NCBI GenBank assembly: GCA_030411725.1
Contig: MU839827.1
Coordinates: 4,285,027 to 4,349,026 of the forward strand
Length of the DNA stretch: 64,000 nt
From: Echria macrotheca
Taxonomy: Eukaryota; Ascomycota; Sordariomycetes; Sordariales; Schizotheciaceae
Direction of reading: 5' to 3'
Shown here: one piece after another, positions 10,701-22,974 of the stretch
How positions within the stretch are numbered: position 1 is the first letter of the stretch
Layout of the letters: each line of letters begins with the position of its first letter
The notes under the pieces: model-generated
Seen by the model: only the letters and a program-made list of their open reading frames with translations
The model's database searches: none
What the model was told of the DNA's origin: nothing
Translations under genes and position numbers: made by a program

Positions 10701-13700
10701 CCTCGGGCCTCCAGCTACGGGTGACACGTTGCCCTACAAGACCATCACGCCGTATATTCGCACGGTCTGCATGTTCCTCGCCCAGGCTCTGAATGCCCCA
10801 ACTTTGAGAGAACCGTTTGTCAAACGCGGCGGTATCGAACTGCTGCTGGATCTTATGGAGGCAGAAAGTCTACCGGAAAATTTCGGGGATAGCGAAGCTT
10901 CTCGGGTGCTCGAGAATGTTGCTGGGGTAGTGATCGAATCCGCCCCGATACTGGGGCTGCCGTCGTTACTCAACCGCATTCGAGACGTCCTCAGTACCCT
11001 ACAACCCGTGGTCAACCGGAATGACGGGCCCTTCTTTACGCGGTTCCTTGAACCCAACTACCTGGTTCAGGGACCGGACGGCGGCTGGGATTCAACCGCC
11101 CTCTCGGAGGCTGGCAACAGCATTCGTCTCGTTAGAGCCCTGGTTAGCTTTCAAGCCCTGATCAGAACGCTTCCTCGATGCTTCCCGCACAATGGCAGGA
11201 ACCACGCTCCCCAGTTCCCAGCTGTCAATGTGTACGACCACTATAACCAATTGGTGACAGATCTCGGCCCCTTGCTTCGATGCATCCTTACCGAAGAGAT
11301 GGCTATCACATCGGCTGTACCAAAGCACTGGACAAGCGGAAAATCGCCGACTCTGACTGCCCCAGGATCACGAGACGGTTTGGATGTGGCTGCTCAGGAT
11401 GTCCTCTCGGCGTCCTGGGCTTCCGCCGAGCCCGACTCGTCTCTGCAACCCAAGGGTTTGTCCGCAGAGGAGCGGGAATCGGTACCATTCCGCAATTTCG
11501 AGACACTCAAAAGCCTTCTTCACTCCGTCGTACCCTCGACATTGCCGTTCTTACAGACTGTGGGCCGGGCCTTGCTGCCGCGCCGTAGCACCGATTCCTA
11601 CATCCGACAGCAGCACCTCAAATTCACTGCAACACTAGCTCAAACCGTCTTGGCTCAACTAAAACCACCTCGGGAGGAGTTGGCAGTCGAGGATCTTCGG
11701 TACTGGATGATCATGTTCCATGCCATTCGCGAGATCCTGATGGTTGATTCCATGCGACCCCAAGGCGATCGAAGCTCAGTCCAGCTCGTCGTACCCGTCC
11801 TGATGGCATTCCAAGAGTATGGCGGGTTCGGCATCTTGAATGGCATGCTTGAGAACTATGCCAGATGCATCGCTGAGGACTCGTCTGGAGGTGAGGCAGG
11901 AAGCAACTTGAGGTGGGCAGCCGCTGGAATGAAGAAGATTCTAGAGTTTTATGCCATTCTGGTTAGCTCTAGAAATGTCGTCGAATCGTTTGCCCAAACC
12001 GGCGTGTCTCAGCAACGGCAGCCCGGAGGCAAAGATCTCTCTCACCAGCTGCTCGTGGAACTCAGGATGACTATTCTTCCCGTTGTGCGGGAAATCTGGA
12101 ACTCCCCTCTGATTGAAAAGTCATCGACGGACGTGGTGAGAAAGATCATCGAGATTTTGAAGACGATTATCACGGCGGACCAGGAACAGGGAGCGTACCG
12201 TAAAGTTGACAAATCGTCACCAACACCCACGTTCAAGAACCGGGATCTGTCTGTCTCTTTCAACTGGTCTTCGGCCACGGTGCAAGAAACGGTCAATACC
12301 CTCACTCAAACGTACGGTGACGCAGAGCTGGCGCGAGAAGCGGTCTACCGTGCCAACGGGAAAAGCGAAGCTGCGGCAGAGTACTGCAGGTTTCACCGGG
12401 CGAGCCAGGCTGGTCGCAGGAACCCAATCCCAGCTTCCGAGGCGTATCGCAGTCCCCCGTCGCCGAAGCCCGACGAGGCTGGCGGTGCTCTACCAAGAAT
12501 CTCCAACCTCCTCCGCGCTGTGGATGGAGATGTTGCTGACCCCGCAGAGATGGACGAAGACTCTTCCGACGAATCGAATGACGAAGATCGCGAAACGTCA
12601 AGCCAACGGTCAGTCAGCCGGGAGAGCAACAAGCCGCCCTCTGCCGGTTCGCCATCGAATCACGCCACGGATGAGCAAGTCTCAACGTCCGTCACGAGGG
12701 ATGATCTGGATGCCGAACGAGCAAAGCTTCACGAGGACTTGATTGATCGCTGCTTGGACGTGATTCGGACCCATCCCGCCTCTGTTTACGATGTGTCGGA
12801 ACTGATTTCGCAGGCGTTGGCGAAGACGGATGGCGATGAAAAGCGCACCGAAGTTGGCGAGATTATGGTCAACGCCCTGACGTCTTTCACTGTCGATGAT
12901 GAAAACGAGAGGAAAACTCGCGGGCCAAGTGTTGCCGCCTATGCGCACTTGCTCTGCTTGCTTTTACGGCAGCCCTCGTTCTTCAAAGCTACTCTATCGA
13001 CGCTGAAAGACAATGTTGGCGAATTACTTGGGTTCTTGAACCTCCCCCCTGCCAGTTCCAACGAAGACCTCCCTCCTTGGATCCCTCACGTCCTCCTCAT
13101 CTTTGAGCTGCTGCTATCCGACGATGAGCAGCCCGTCGAAGTCCGGTGGAAACCTCCTACCAGTGAGGAGGATCCGGGTGAAATGCCAGTCTTGGTTCCT
13201 AGGGAACGCAATCTATCCGATGAGGATAGATCCGTTCTGCTTGGCACGGTTCTGGACATGCTCCCGAGGATCGCCAAGGTGGAAATTTTGGCTGTCTCTG
13301 CTCTTCGAATTCTTGTCATTCTCACGAGGGAGTACTCGACGGCGAAGATTGTCGGTGAGAAGAGGAACCTTCAGCGTCTCTTCGCTATGGCGAAGCAGCT
13401 GTGCAGTTCCGGGTCCGAGCGCCTCAAGGCCTCGCATGTCTCCGACGATATGATGATCATCCTCCGACACATCGTGGAGGACGAGCAGACGATTCGCCAA
13501 ATCATGAGAACCGAGATTCGACACTATATGACCCAGCCTCAGCGCCAGTCTAGACCTGGCGAGATTTACACGTATCTGCGTCACCTTTCGCATGTCGCCC
13601 TTCGGGCCCCTGAACTCTTTGTCGAAGTGACACTTGACATGTTCCGACTGAATCCTTCGTCTCAGATCGCCTCGATCGATGGCCCGTCCCGACCAAACCT

Positions 13701-16700
13701 GCACCTCCTGGTGCTGAAAGAGTCGGCTACGGATTCGGCAGCGCCCCCGAAGGAATCCTCTACTCAGCCGGCCATTCAGGCGCCCGAAGACCCCGTGGTC
13801 AGTGGTGTCAAACCCAGCACCGAGCCGGTCGACAAGGAGATGCCCGATGTGCTAAAGACGCCAGCACACGAGGTCAAACGGCCCGTGCTGGAGAATCCGG
13901 ATGGCGTCGTTCATTTCCTCCTCTGCGAGCTGCTCAACTACCGAGAGGTTGACGATAAGGAAGTTGCGCCTACCAAGGATGCAAAGCCTGTCGATGATGT
14001 TGGTTCCAGTGGCGAGGCCGAATCGTCCCGTACTGAGGCATCTGGACTCGAAGGAAGAGAAAAGGACAAGAAAGCAGCTAAGCCCGTATTCAAGCCCGAA
14101 GAACACCCGATATTCGTTTACCGCTGCTTCCTCCTGAACTGTCTGGCAGAGCTTCTGCAGAGCTTCACCCGTGCCAAGGTCGAGTTCATAAACTTCAAGC
14201 GCAGCGCACCGATCCAGACCAACACGCCCATCAAGCCACGATCGAGTGTTCTCAACTACCTCCTCAATGACCTCCTATGCTTTTCTCCGAGTCCCATGCC
14301 TGCCGACTCGTTTGCGCTCAAAAAGGCAGTCGAAACTTCCCGCCACGCGCAGGCAGTCTTGGTGGCGCTCGTAGCACGGACGGGGGAGAAGCCGATAGAT
14401 CGTCACCGCGAACAGTTTGAATACGACGACGAGCCCGATCTTCTCTTTGTCCGCCGTTTTGTCCTCGACACCATCCTTCGGGCCTACAAGGAGGCATCGG
14501 TGCCCGGGGAATCGTTTGACATCCGTTACGCGCGCACATTCTGCCTCGCTGAGCTAATGTGCGAGATGATCGGGGAGAAGGAAAATAAGGAATCGTTTCC
14601 CAGCAGCGCCAGGGGGTCAGATCCGTCGCTTGTCAGGTCTCAGGCGCAACTCAAGCGCCTCATGTATGAGAAGGGCTACCTCGCTGCTATTACGGCATCG
14701 ATCGCGGATATTGACCTGACTCATCCAAGTGTGAAACGGACCGTCAAGCATATCCTGCGCGTTCTGAAAGCCTTAACAAAAACGGCGTGCCAGTTGAGCC
14801 AGTCTGACATCATTCCAGTCACTACCGCGGATCAGGTGGAAGACGAATTTGCTCCGTCGTCCTCCGTTTCTGAAATGGACTCAGATCGTGAGGAGACACC
14901 AGACCTTTACAGGAATTCGACACTGGGCATGCTGGAGGCGGGTCACGATGACGACTCTGCGGGGGAATCTGAGGATGGTATGCAGACAACATCGTTTGTC
15001 GGCCTTCTAGCCGAGTATGCTAACTCTTACCCAGATGACGAAGACATGTATGATGATGAGGCCTATGACGAGGAACTCGACTATGGTGACGACGTCGCGA
15101 TGTCCGAGGATGGCGAGGAGAACCCGAGCGATGAGGACGACGATGAGCTTGGTGATATGGGTCCCATTGAGGGCCGTCCTGGTCAGCCAGGTGTTGTCGA
15201 GGTCATAATGGAAGATGAGGTTGACGAAGACGAAGACATGGACGAAGACGACGAGGACGACGAGGACGACGAGGACGACGAAGAAGGACTCAACTCTGAT
15301 GATATGGAAGAGCTTGAGGACCAGATCGATGCCGCCGGCGAGGACAGCAATGGCATGGGTGACGATGGCGCATCAGGTTGGGAGAGCGAGACGGATGAGG
15401 AAGAAGATGAAGATGGAGAGCAAGATGATATGGGCGACGAGGCCGAAGCCCAGGATCTCTATTCGAATCATTTCGAGCTCGGAGACAGAGGTCTCAACCC
15501 GTTGCCCGATCTCCTTCGCGCCATGGGTGGCGAGGATTTGGACGACGAGGGCATGAGAGATTTCGAGGAGCATTACCTTGACGACGGGGCGGATGAAGAT
15601 GGCAAGTTTTGCTTGGGCCCCGTGAGCGGACAGAGCACTAATAGTCAGCAGACGAGGAAGACGAGGAAATCGCCGAAGACGATGCATACTTCGATCAAGG
15701 TCGCCCTCGTGAGTTTTCTTTTCCTATCCTAACTTTTCTCCGACAGGAAAGGTCCTAACTATGGAATCAGGTGACGAGATGGCCAACATGCATCTCAACC
15801 TAGGATGGGACATTACCATTGAGCCTCCCCGGAGCCGCCAAGGTGGATCACGCTCCATACCTGCCGCCTTCTCAATCGCCAATGACGCTTCCATGGGCGA
15901 GCATCGTGATCCGCTACGAGGTAGGTCTGACGCTTCATTCTACCCAGCCCTGATCCAATTTCTGTCAACCTCTTCGATGCCAGTAGCTGATTTCGTCACA
16001 GAATTCCGGAGCTACGTCCAACGCCCTGAGGGCTACATTCGCTCTGACGGCAGCTTCCTTCGCATCCCGCCCGGCTTCTGGTCTTCTACCACAGACGATG
16101 GGATAAACCCGCTCCTTCTTCCCGACAATGCCCCGGGACGGGCTGCACCTCCGCGAGACAACGCTTTCTCTCTCATTCAAGTTGGACTGCCTCATGGCAT
16201 CTCGCCCCCTGGGTTGGAAAACCCCATGGGCTTCATCAACGACTTGATGCAGTCTCTCCCTAGTATGATGCGAGGAAACACACCTCACCAGCTGAGTTTC
16301 AGGATTGCTCACGCTGCGGTTCCGCGCGGACACGGCGACCACGACCGAGGCGAATACCGACACGAAGCAAGACGTGAAGTTTATCAGGACCCGGGCCAAG
16401 CTGTCAATTTTGCTCCCGATTCGACCGCCGAGCGGTGGCAGGAGGAAGCCAAGATGGTTTTCACAACCTCTCATATCGAGAAATCGTCCAGGCTTCAGCC
16501 TCTCATTCTCGGAACACTCCTGCCAGCAGCACGTCAACATGAAAAGGAGGTCAAGGCTCGGGAGCAGGAGGAGAAGCGGAAGCGAGAAGAGGAGCGGAAG
16601 AAACGCGAAGAGGAGGAACGCAGACAGCGAGAAGCCAAGGAAGCGGAGGAGAAAGCTGCTCGCGAAAAGAAAGAAGCCGAGGAACGGGAGCGCATTGAGC

Positions 16701-19700
16701 GCGAACGTGCCGAGGCGGCCGCTCAGGCAGCAGCAGATCAAGCCGCACCGTCCCCGGGACCGCAAGAAGGCGGTGCCGCGACTCAAGCCATGGTGGGCGT
16801 TGAAACCAGTGATGGGGAGCAGCAGGAGGCTCGCACGACGCGTGTGATAACTACGATCCGGGGGGAAGAGGTCGACGTCACCGATTTGGGTATCGACCCG
16901 GAATATCTCGCTGCTCTCCCGGAGGAATTCAGGGAGGAGGTCATTGCTCAGACTCTCAGTACCAGGCGATCGGAAGCTAGAGAGAGAGCTGCGACTGCAG
17001 GTGAGCAGGTTGACAACTTCCAGGAGTTCCTCGACGCCCTGCCAGATGATATGCGTCTCGAGATCATCCAACAGGAGAGGGCGGAACAACGTCGTCAGGA
17101 ACGCGAGGAGCAGAGACGTCAAGCAGCAGCTTCCGGACAAAACGGCGGGGCGGTCGATATGGATTTGCCGAGCATTCTGGCAACATTTCCACCGGCTCTG
17201 CGTCACCAAGTGCTGATCGACCAGGGTGACATATTGATGGACCAGCTGCCGCCGGACTTCGCCGCTCAGGCTCGCGCCATCTCTCAACGCCAGGGTATCA
17301 GCCGGGCACAGCCAATTCTTCGAGATCGAGATGCTGCTCGCGAGGCAGAAGCTGGCCATGGCGCCGAGCCCAAGGTGCAACGCCGGACAACCGTGCAGAT
17401 GCTGGATAAGGCGGGTGTCGCAACGCTCCTCCGCCTAATGTTCGTGGCGCAGGGTAATATTCGGGGGTCCCTGTTCGAGGTGTTCCAGAATGTCTGTGAG
17501 AACCGACAGAACCGGCTTGAGGTGATTTCTTCACTCCTTCAGATCCTCCAGGACGGAACAACAGACATGAACGCCGTCGAGCGAAGCTTCAACCACCTTT
17601 CTCTAAAGGCCAAACAGGCCAAAGACAAGGATCTGGCAAAGACGCCCAACAGCCTCAAGAGGACGTCGACGAACATCCCAACCCACAGCCAGGTTTCCTC
17701 CGCCTCCGACGTTTCTCCCCTGCTGGTAGTCCAGCAGTGCCTCGACCTTCTCGTTGACCTGGCCAACAAGAATCCTCACGTTCCGTCGCTCTTTCTCACC
17801 GAGCACGAGACAGTCGCGTCTACGCTCAAACGGAGCCTAAGCCGGAAGGGCAAGGGTAAGGACGTCAACCCCAAAGCCCAGAGATATGCTATCAACTCGC
17901 TCCTGGCGCTTTTGGATCGCAGTCTCATCATGGACAGTTCGCCCGTGATGCAGTACCTTGCGGACCTGCTCAACAGAGTCACGTATCCGCTCCAGGCACT
18001 GGAACGACGGCGCAAGGAAGCCGAAGAGGAAGCCCAGAAGAAGGATGCCGAAGACAAGAATCAACCTCCTACGGAAACAGCCGGGGCGTCAGGAGAAACT
18101 GCTCCCGTCCCGACCGAGGCCACAACCGTAACCACGACCGTTGAACAGCAGCCTTCGGCAGAAGCCGATACACAGTCTGCTACTGGACCGTCTACGACCA
18201 ACGAGGAGAAAGTCGACGACAAGAAAGGCCGGCAGTTGACGCCGCCGACGATTCCCGAGCACAACCTCAAACTGGTGGTCAACATCTTCGTTGCAAGAGA
18301 GTGCAGCTCCAAGACTTTCCAGAACACCATCTCGACTATCAAGAACCTCTCCAATATTCCTGGTGCAAAGAAGGTCTTCGGAGAGGAGCTCGTACGACAG
18401 GCCAAAGTCTTGAGTGAGAACATCGTGTCGGATCTCGATGATCTCTTGCCTCATATCCTGAAAGCCGAATCTGGCACCGAAATCCAAGGTCTGGCGCTGG
18501 CCAAGTTTTCGCCGGGCGCATCGGAGCAGAACAAATTGTTACGGGTTCTCACGGCACTTGATCATCTGTTTGAGAGCAAGGGCAAGAAGTCGGATGGCTC
18601 GCCAGAGTCAGAAACCAAGGAGAGCCTCCTCGGCTCCCTAACGTGGAATCCCACGTTTGGCACCATGTGGGAGAAACTGAGCGCCTGCCTCACAGCCATA
18701 CGCCAGCGCGAGAATATGCTCAACGTCGCCACGATTCTTCTGCCCTTGATCGAATCTCTAATGGTTGTCTGCAAGAACACGACACTGACCGATGCTCCAG
18801 CGTCGCAGAGTGCGGCGCTCGACATGCTCCTGTCCAGTCCGCCCCCGGAGAACCGGACTGCCGGCTTGTTCTTCAACTTCACAGAGGAGCATCGCAAGAT
18901 TCTCAATGCACTCGTTCGACAAAATCCCAAGCTGATGTCTGGCACGTTCGCACTTCTTGTGAAGAACCCCAAGGTACTCGAGTTTGACAACAAGCGCAAC
19001 TACTTCAACAGAAGCGTGCACTCTCGAATCGGCAACGCAGCATCGCGCAGCTCGTTCCCCCCTCTGCAGCTTCAAGTCCGCCGCGAACACGTCTTCCACG
19101 ACTCGTATAGGGCGTTGTTCTACAAGACGGGGCAGGAGATGAAGTTTGGAAAACTCAACGTCCGTTTCCACGGGGAGGAGGGTGTCGATGCTGGAGGCGT
19201 GACGCGGGAGTGGTTCCATATCCTGGCACGCCAGATGTTCGACCCCAACTACGCTCTCTTCATCCCCGTGTCGTCGGACCGGACCACGTTCCACCCCAAC
19301 AAGTCGAGCGGCGTCAACGAGGAACACTTGGCATTCTTTAAATTTATCGGACGGGTCATCGGCAAGGCCCTATACGATCAACGCCCCTTGGATTGCCACT
19401 TCAGCCGTGCCGTCTACAAGCGCATTCTCGGGAAGGCCGTGTCGGTCAAGGATATGGAGTCGTTCGATCCGGAATATTACAAGTCTCTCACTTGGTTGCT
19501 GGAGAACAACATTACGGACGTTATTACCGAGACATTCTCAACCGAAGAGTACGACTTTGGTGAGCAAACCATCGTTGATCTGGTCGAGAATGGCCGCAAC
19601 ATTCCGGTGACGGAGGAGAATAAGCTTGAATACATCCGCCTCATAGTCGAGCACAAGCTTCTCAACTCGGTTAAGGAGCAGATGGAGCACTTTCTCACAG

Positions 19701-20252
19701 GTATGTCTGGACTAGGTCTTGTGATTTGCGCGCAGCGGCTGACACTACACGGCAGGGTTCCACGAGATCATTCCCGAGGATTTGATTGCCATTTTCAATG
19801 AACAGGAGCTCGAGCTGCTTATTTCAGGTATGCCGGAAATCGACGTGGACGACTGGAAGAGCCACACCGAGTATCACAACTACACGGCGGCTTCGCAGCA
19901 GGTGCAGTGGTTCTGGCGTGCTGTTCGGTCATTTGACAAGGAGGAGAGAGCCAAACTCCTACAGTTTGTCACGGGAACATCTAAGGTACCCCTCAACGGG
20001 TTCAAGGAACTAGAGGGAATGAACGGCGTCAGCCGTTTTAACATCCACCGAGACTACGGAAACAAGGAGAGGCTCCCATCTTCACATACTTGCTTTAATC
20101 GTGAGTTTTTGACAGCCCCCCTGAGCATGGATGTAGCCTACTGACACGGGATAACAGAGCTTGACCTTCCCGAATACGAGAGTTATGATATCTTGAGGTC
20201 ACAGATCCTCAAGGCTATCACGGCGGGGAGCGATTATTTCGGTTTCGCATAG
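7739..20252 (+). CDS. TOM1: giant HECT-type E3 ubiquitin ligase, TOM1/HUWE1 family
   Basis: Transfers ubiquitin through a HECT-domain cysteine; yeast Tom1 acts on excess histones, unassembled ribosomal proteins and other substrates. Exons: 7739..7786, 7852..15601, 15652..15708, 15771..19700, 19756..20100, 20158..20252, giving 4,074 aa, or 4,047 aa if the likely 81-nt intron at 15921..16001 is also removed. Intron 15602..15651 uses a GC donor (GCAAGT). Order of parts: MGKITKT start and armadillo-like N-terminal DUF908/DUF913 region (to about 900), a UBA-like segment near 1485-1530, a long Asp/Glu-rich tract about 2400-2600, a Glu/Arg-rich coiled coil, ubiquitin-binding LP motifs near 2990-3110 (PEYLAALPEEF, FLDALPDDM, MDQLPPDF), and the HECT domain over the last 340 residues. 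The catalytic Cys is in SSHTCFN (codon 20091..20093) and the C terminus is GSDYFGFA. RPS6 and RPS8 flank it on the same strand. Confidence 0.95.
15017..15480 (+). repeat. acidic low-complexity coding tract of the HECT ligase
   Basis: GAC/GAG/GAT codon runs, densest at 15215..15290, encode a long Asp/Glu-rich segment. HUWE1/TOM1 proteins characteristically carry such an acidic stretch, thought to help bind basic clients such as histones and ribosomal proteins. Confidence 0.8.
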
Positions 20253-20989
20253 ATAAAGTCATGGGAGGTGGGGATGGCATCGCATTACATGGTGGCTGGG
20301 CATGTTGTAAGCTGTAAGGATTAGAAGGACGACACCGATGGTGGCGTCCAGACTGTGTATTTTGGTAGAAATTGGCAGCGTTAGCTGGGTGGAACGGTGG
20401 ACTGTTGGTGGGAGAGCGAAGTGCAGGTCGCTCTCTCTCGCAGCGCCTCTGGACCACGCCAGAAAGCGATGAGGCAGAGGTAGTTAGTTAAAAAGATAGT
20501 CATAACGTGGTCGCTGCGTTTTAGATACCTATGTCGTGTTTGCGAATGATGTAGTGTGCTGTTGCTGCCGAGTTAAACCTTACATCACGACTACGGGAAT
20601 GACTCTCTTGGACCTGAGATTCTCTCGATACGCATAACTCGAAATCTGGCTGAAGTATCTCGATAGGCCGTCAGTCTCAGACGTTGAGCAAATTATAGTG
20701 ATCTGATTGGCCAGCCAGCAGCTGCTGTTGCCCCACCTGTGGCCCCACCTCAGCCCTGGCTGGAAGTTACTTGGTACTTAGCTAGGGCCCCGCGACCCAC
20801 CGGTTCGGCGCAACTTGCAACCGAAAATTTTCGCCCACATTTCCAAAATCTAGTGGCCGCCTCGAATCTCCAATCCCACAACCGACCAGCCGACCAGTCA
20901 ACCACCCGACGACCAGCGAGGTGAGCGCAACACCACCATCGATTGCAGTCCCGGCCAGGAATTAATCTTCTCGCACAGCAACCGACAAG
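20253..20989. promoter_or_regulatory. HECT ligase 3' region and RPS8 promoter
   Basis: No coding signal. The last 100 bp before the RPS8 start are C/A-rich with repeated CCGACCAG/ACCACCCGACGACCAG-type words, typical of a ribosomal-protein leader. A GAGGTGAGCG-like donor lies at about 20919, so an intron in the 5' untranslated region is possible. Confidence 0.4.
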
Positions 20990-21896
20990 ATGGGTATCTC
21001 CAGAGACTCCCGGCACAAGCGCTCGCACACTGGCGCCAAGAGAGCGCAAGTTTCTCCCCATGCCCTCTTCTTTTTTTTTTTTCTTGCTTTCTCAGTTCAC
21101 GATTGCTAACCTGTCTTGTGTGTCTGCAGTTACTACCGTATGTCCTACCCCCCGCACATGATATAATAAACTCGAAGGTCCGCTTGGAAGGCGCCCTCGT
21201 GTCCCGTCTCGGCGGGCGCGCGAGGGCGGCCGACTCCATGCGTTCTGAGCCTGTTCACACGCTTTTGGAAAGACTTGTTTTTCTGACAGCGCGGCAGGGA
21301 AGAAGCGCGCCTTCGAGGCGGGTCGCCAGCCCGCGAACACGCGTATCGGTGCGAAGCGTATCCACGTGGTCCGGACCCGTGGTGGTAACCACAAGTACCG
21401 TGCGCTCCGTCTCGACTCGGGCAACTTTGCGTGGGCCTCGGAGGGTATTACCCGCAAGACCCGTGTGATTGTTGTCGCTTGTGAGTTGCTGTCTCTCTGT
21501 CTACCAGAGGTTCTCAGCTGACAAACCCTGGCAGACCACCCGTCGAACAACGAGCTCGTGCGCACCAACACCTTGACGAAGTCGGCCGTCGTCCAGATCG
21601 ACGCTGCTCCTTTCCGCCAATGGTACGAGGCTCACTACGGCCAGCCCCTCGGCCGTCGCCGCCAGCAGAAGCAGGGCCAGACTGTTGAGGAGGCCAAGAA
21701 GTCGAAGAGTGTGGAGAAGAAGCAGGCCGCCCGCTTTGCTGCCACCGGCAAGGTCGACGGCGTTCTCGAGAAGCAGTTCGAGGCCGGCCGTCTCTACGCC
21801 GTGATTGCGAGCCGTCCCGGCCAGTCCGGCCGCGCCGATGGCTACATCTTGGAGGGTGAGGAACTTGCCTTCTACCAGCGCAAGCTCCACAAGTAG
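20990..21896 (+). CDS. RPS8: 40S ribosomal protein S8 (eS8)
   Basis: Small-subunit ribosomal protein. Four exons: 20990..21045, 21130..21137, 21298..21480 and 21535..21896, total 202 aa, the normal fungal length. Exon 2 is an 8-nt microexon (end of an Ala codon, Tyr-Tyr and the first base of Arg). Intron 1 (21046..21129) has a GC donor (GCAAGT) and ends TGTCTGCAG. Joined, the frame reads MGISRDSRHKRSHTGAKRAY YRKKRAFEAGRQPANTRIG, then RIHVVRTRGGNHKYRALRLD and the C-terminal FYQRKLHK, all diagnostic of eS8. Intron 2 (160 nt) and intron 3 (54 nt) are GT...AG. It lies downstream of the HECT ligase on the same strand and is convergent with the TBC gene. Confidence 0.95.
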
Positions 21897-22974
21897 ATGG
21901 TGAGGAGGGAGGAACAGATGGGTCACGACGGCTGGGCAGGTGCACATTCGGCACGGGCTTACATTGGCTTTTTGCCTCGGTGTTGAAGGTCTCTTTTTGC
22001 TTGCTGCCTGAGGATGGCGGTAGTTGCATTTGCTTTACGAGGTCATCACCGGGAACAGGCTGGGCATGGGTTTAGGAAGGAAAAATGACAAATACCATGA
22101 GCAAAGCCGTCTGTCTCTGACAATTTTTCCTTGGCGTGACTTGAGATTGAAATATGTATATGTGGGCCATGCCAGATTTGCGAAGAGTTGACGACAGCTC
22201 CTACCATGGATTACCCTCAATGTGCTCTTGATGTAATGAATCCAAGAGTGCAAATACACTTACTTGCTCCTTACTTGCTACGTTGGCTCTCTCAATTTAG
22301 AGTGAGGAGTACGAAGTAGAACCAAGAGGCGACGACGACACGAAACCATTATCCAGAACTGCCTTCCTCTGTCTCCCAAAATCTCGACAACAACCGTGGT
22401 CTTCTTTTCTGGGGGTGGTTTTTTTTTTTTTTTTTTTTTGTTTTTGTTTTTGTTCGGTTCTTTGGTTTTTTTTTTGGTACCGTGAGGGGTGAGGGGGCAT
22501 CCATCCATCCATCCTGAACGAGACTGAAGACAACAATGCCCCCGAAACTCCAGGCTCTTTTTTCCACTCAGCATCGTTTACATGTTTTACATTTTACATA
22601 TTTCCTTTTCATGTTTCATTCACAGTTTTGGAACGACGTGATGGATGCAAAATGTTCGGATGCCATGTTTCCATTTCCATTCCCCGGTATCTAATCCGCC
22701 CCCATCTTGCCCTTCCTTCTTCCACTCTTCTTTTCTCCTTTATCTGTGTCCCCACCAAAAGAAAAGAAAAGGAAGAAAAAAACGCCAGGTTTTTGTTACA
22801 GGAGTTTCAATGTCCCTTTCGTGCAACCCAAGCAAAGAAAAAGAAAATATGCATTTTGCTTGCATTGTTTTAACACATACATCCATCCACACACAGGGAG
22901 AAAAGTCCCCCCACCCGGAATGCCCCCTTTCTAATGAACCCATCATGTCCGTGGCGTTGCAAGTAGTCGTTCGT
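21897..22974. other. convergent 3' intergenic region (RPS8 / TBC gene)
   Basis: Contains long T-runs (about 22420-22474), a short TCCA microsatellite near 22498-22514 and A-rich blocks near 22755-22850. The 298-codon open frame that starts at 22645 on the plus strand is the antisense of the TBC gene's last exons and is not a gene. Confidence 0.55.

Noticed and set aside
15965..17380. 471-codon minus-strand ORF with apparent Leu-rich segments
   Set aside because: Antisense of the TOM1 coiled-coil region; the hydrophobic runs are complements of Glu/Arg-rich codons.
22418..22475. Poly-T tract as a retroposon tail
   Set aside because: No target-site duplication or element body found next to it; interrupted T-runs are common in 3' regions of convergent fungal genes.
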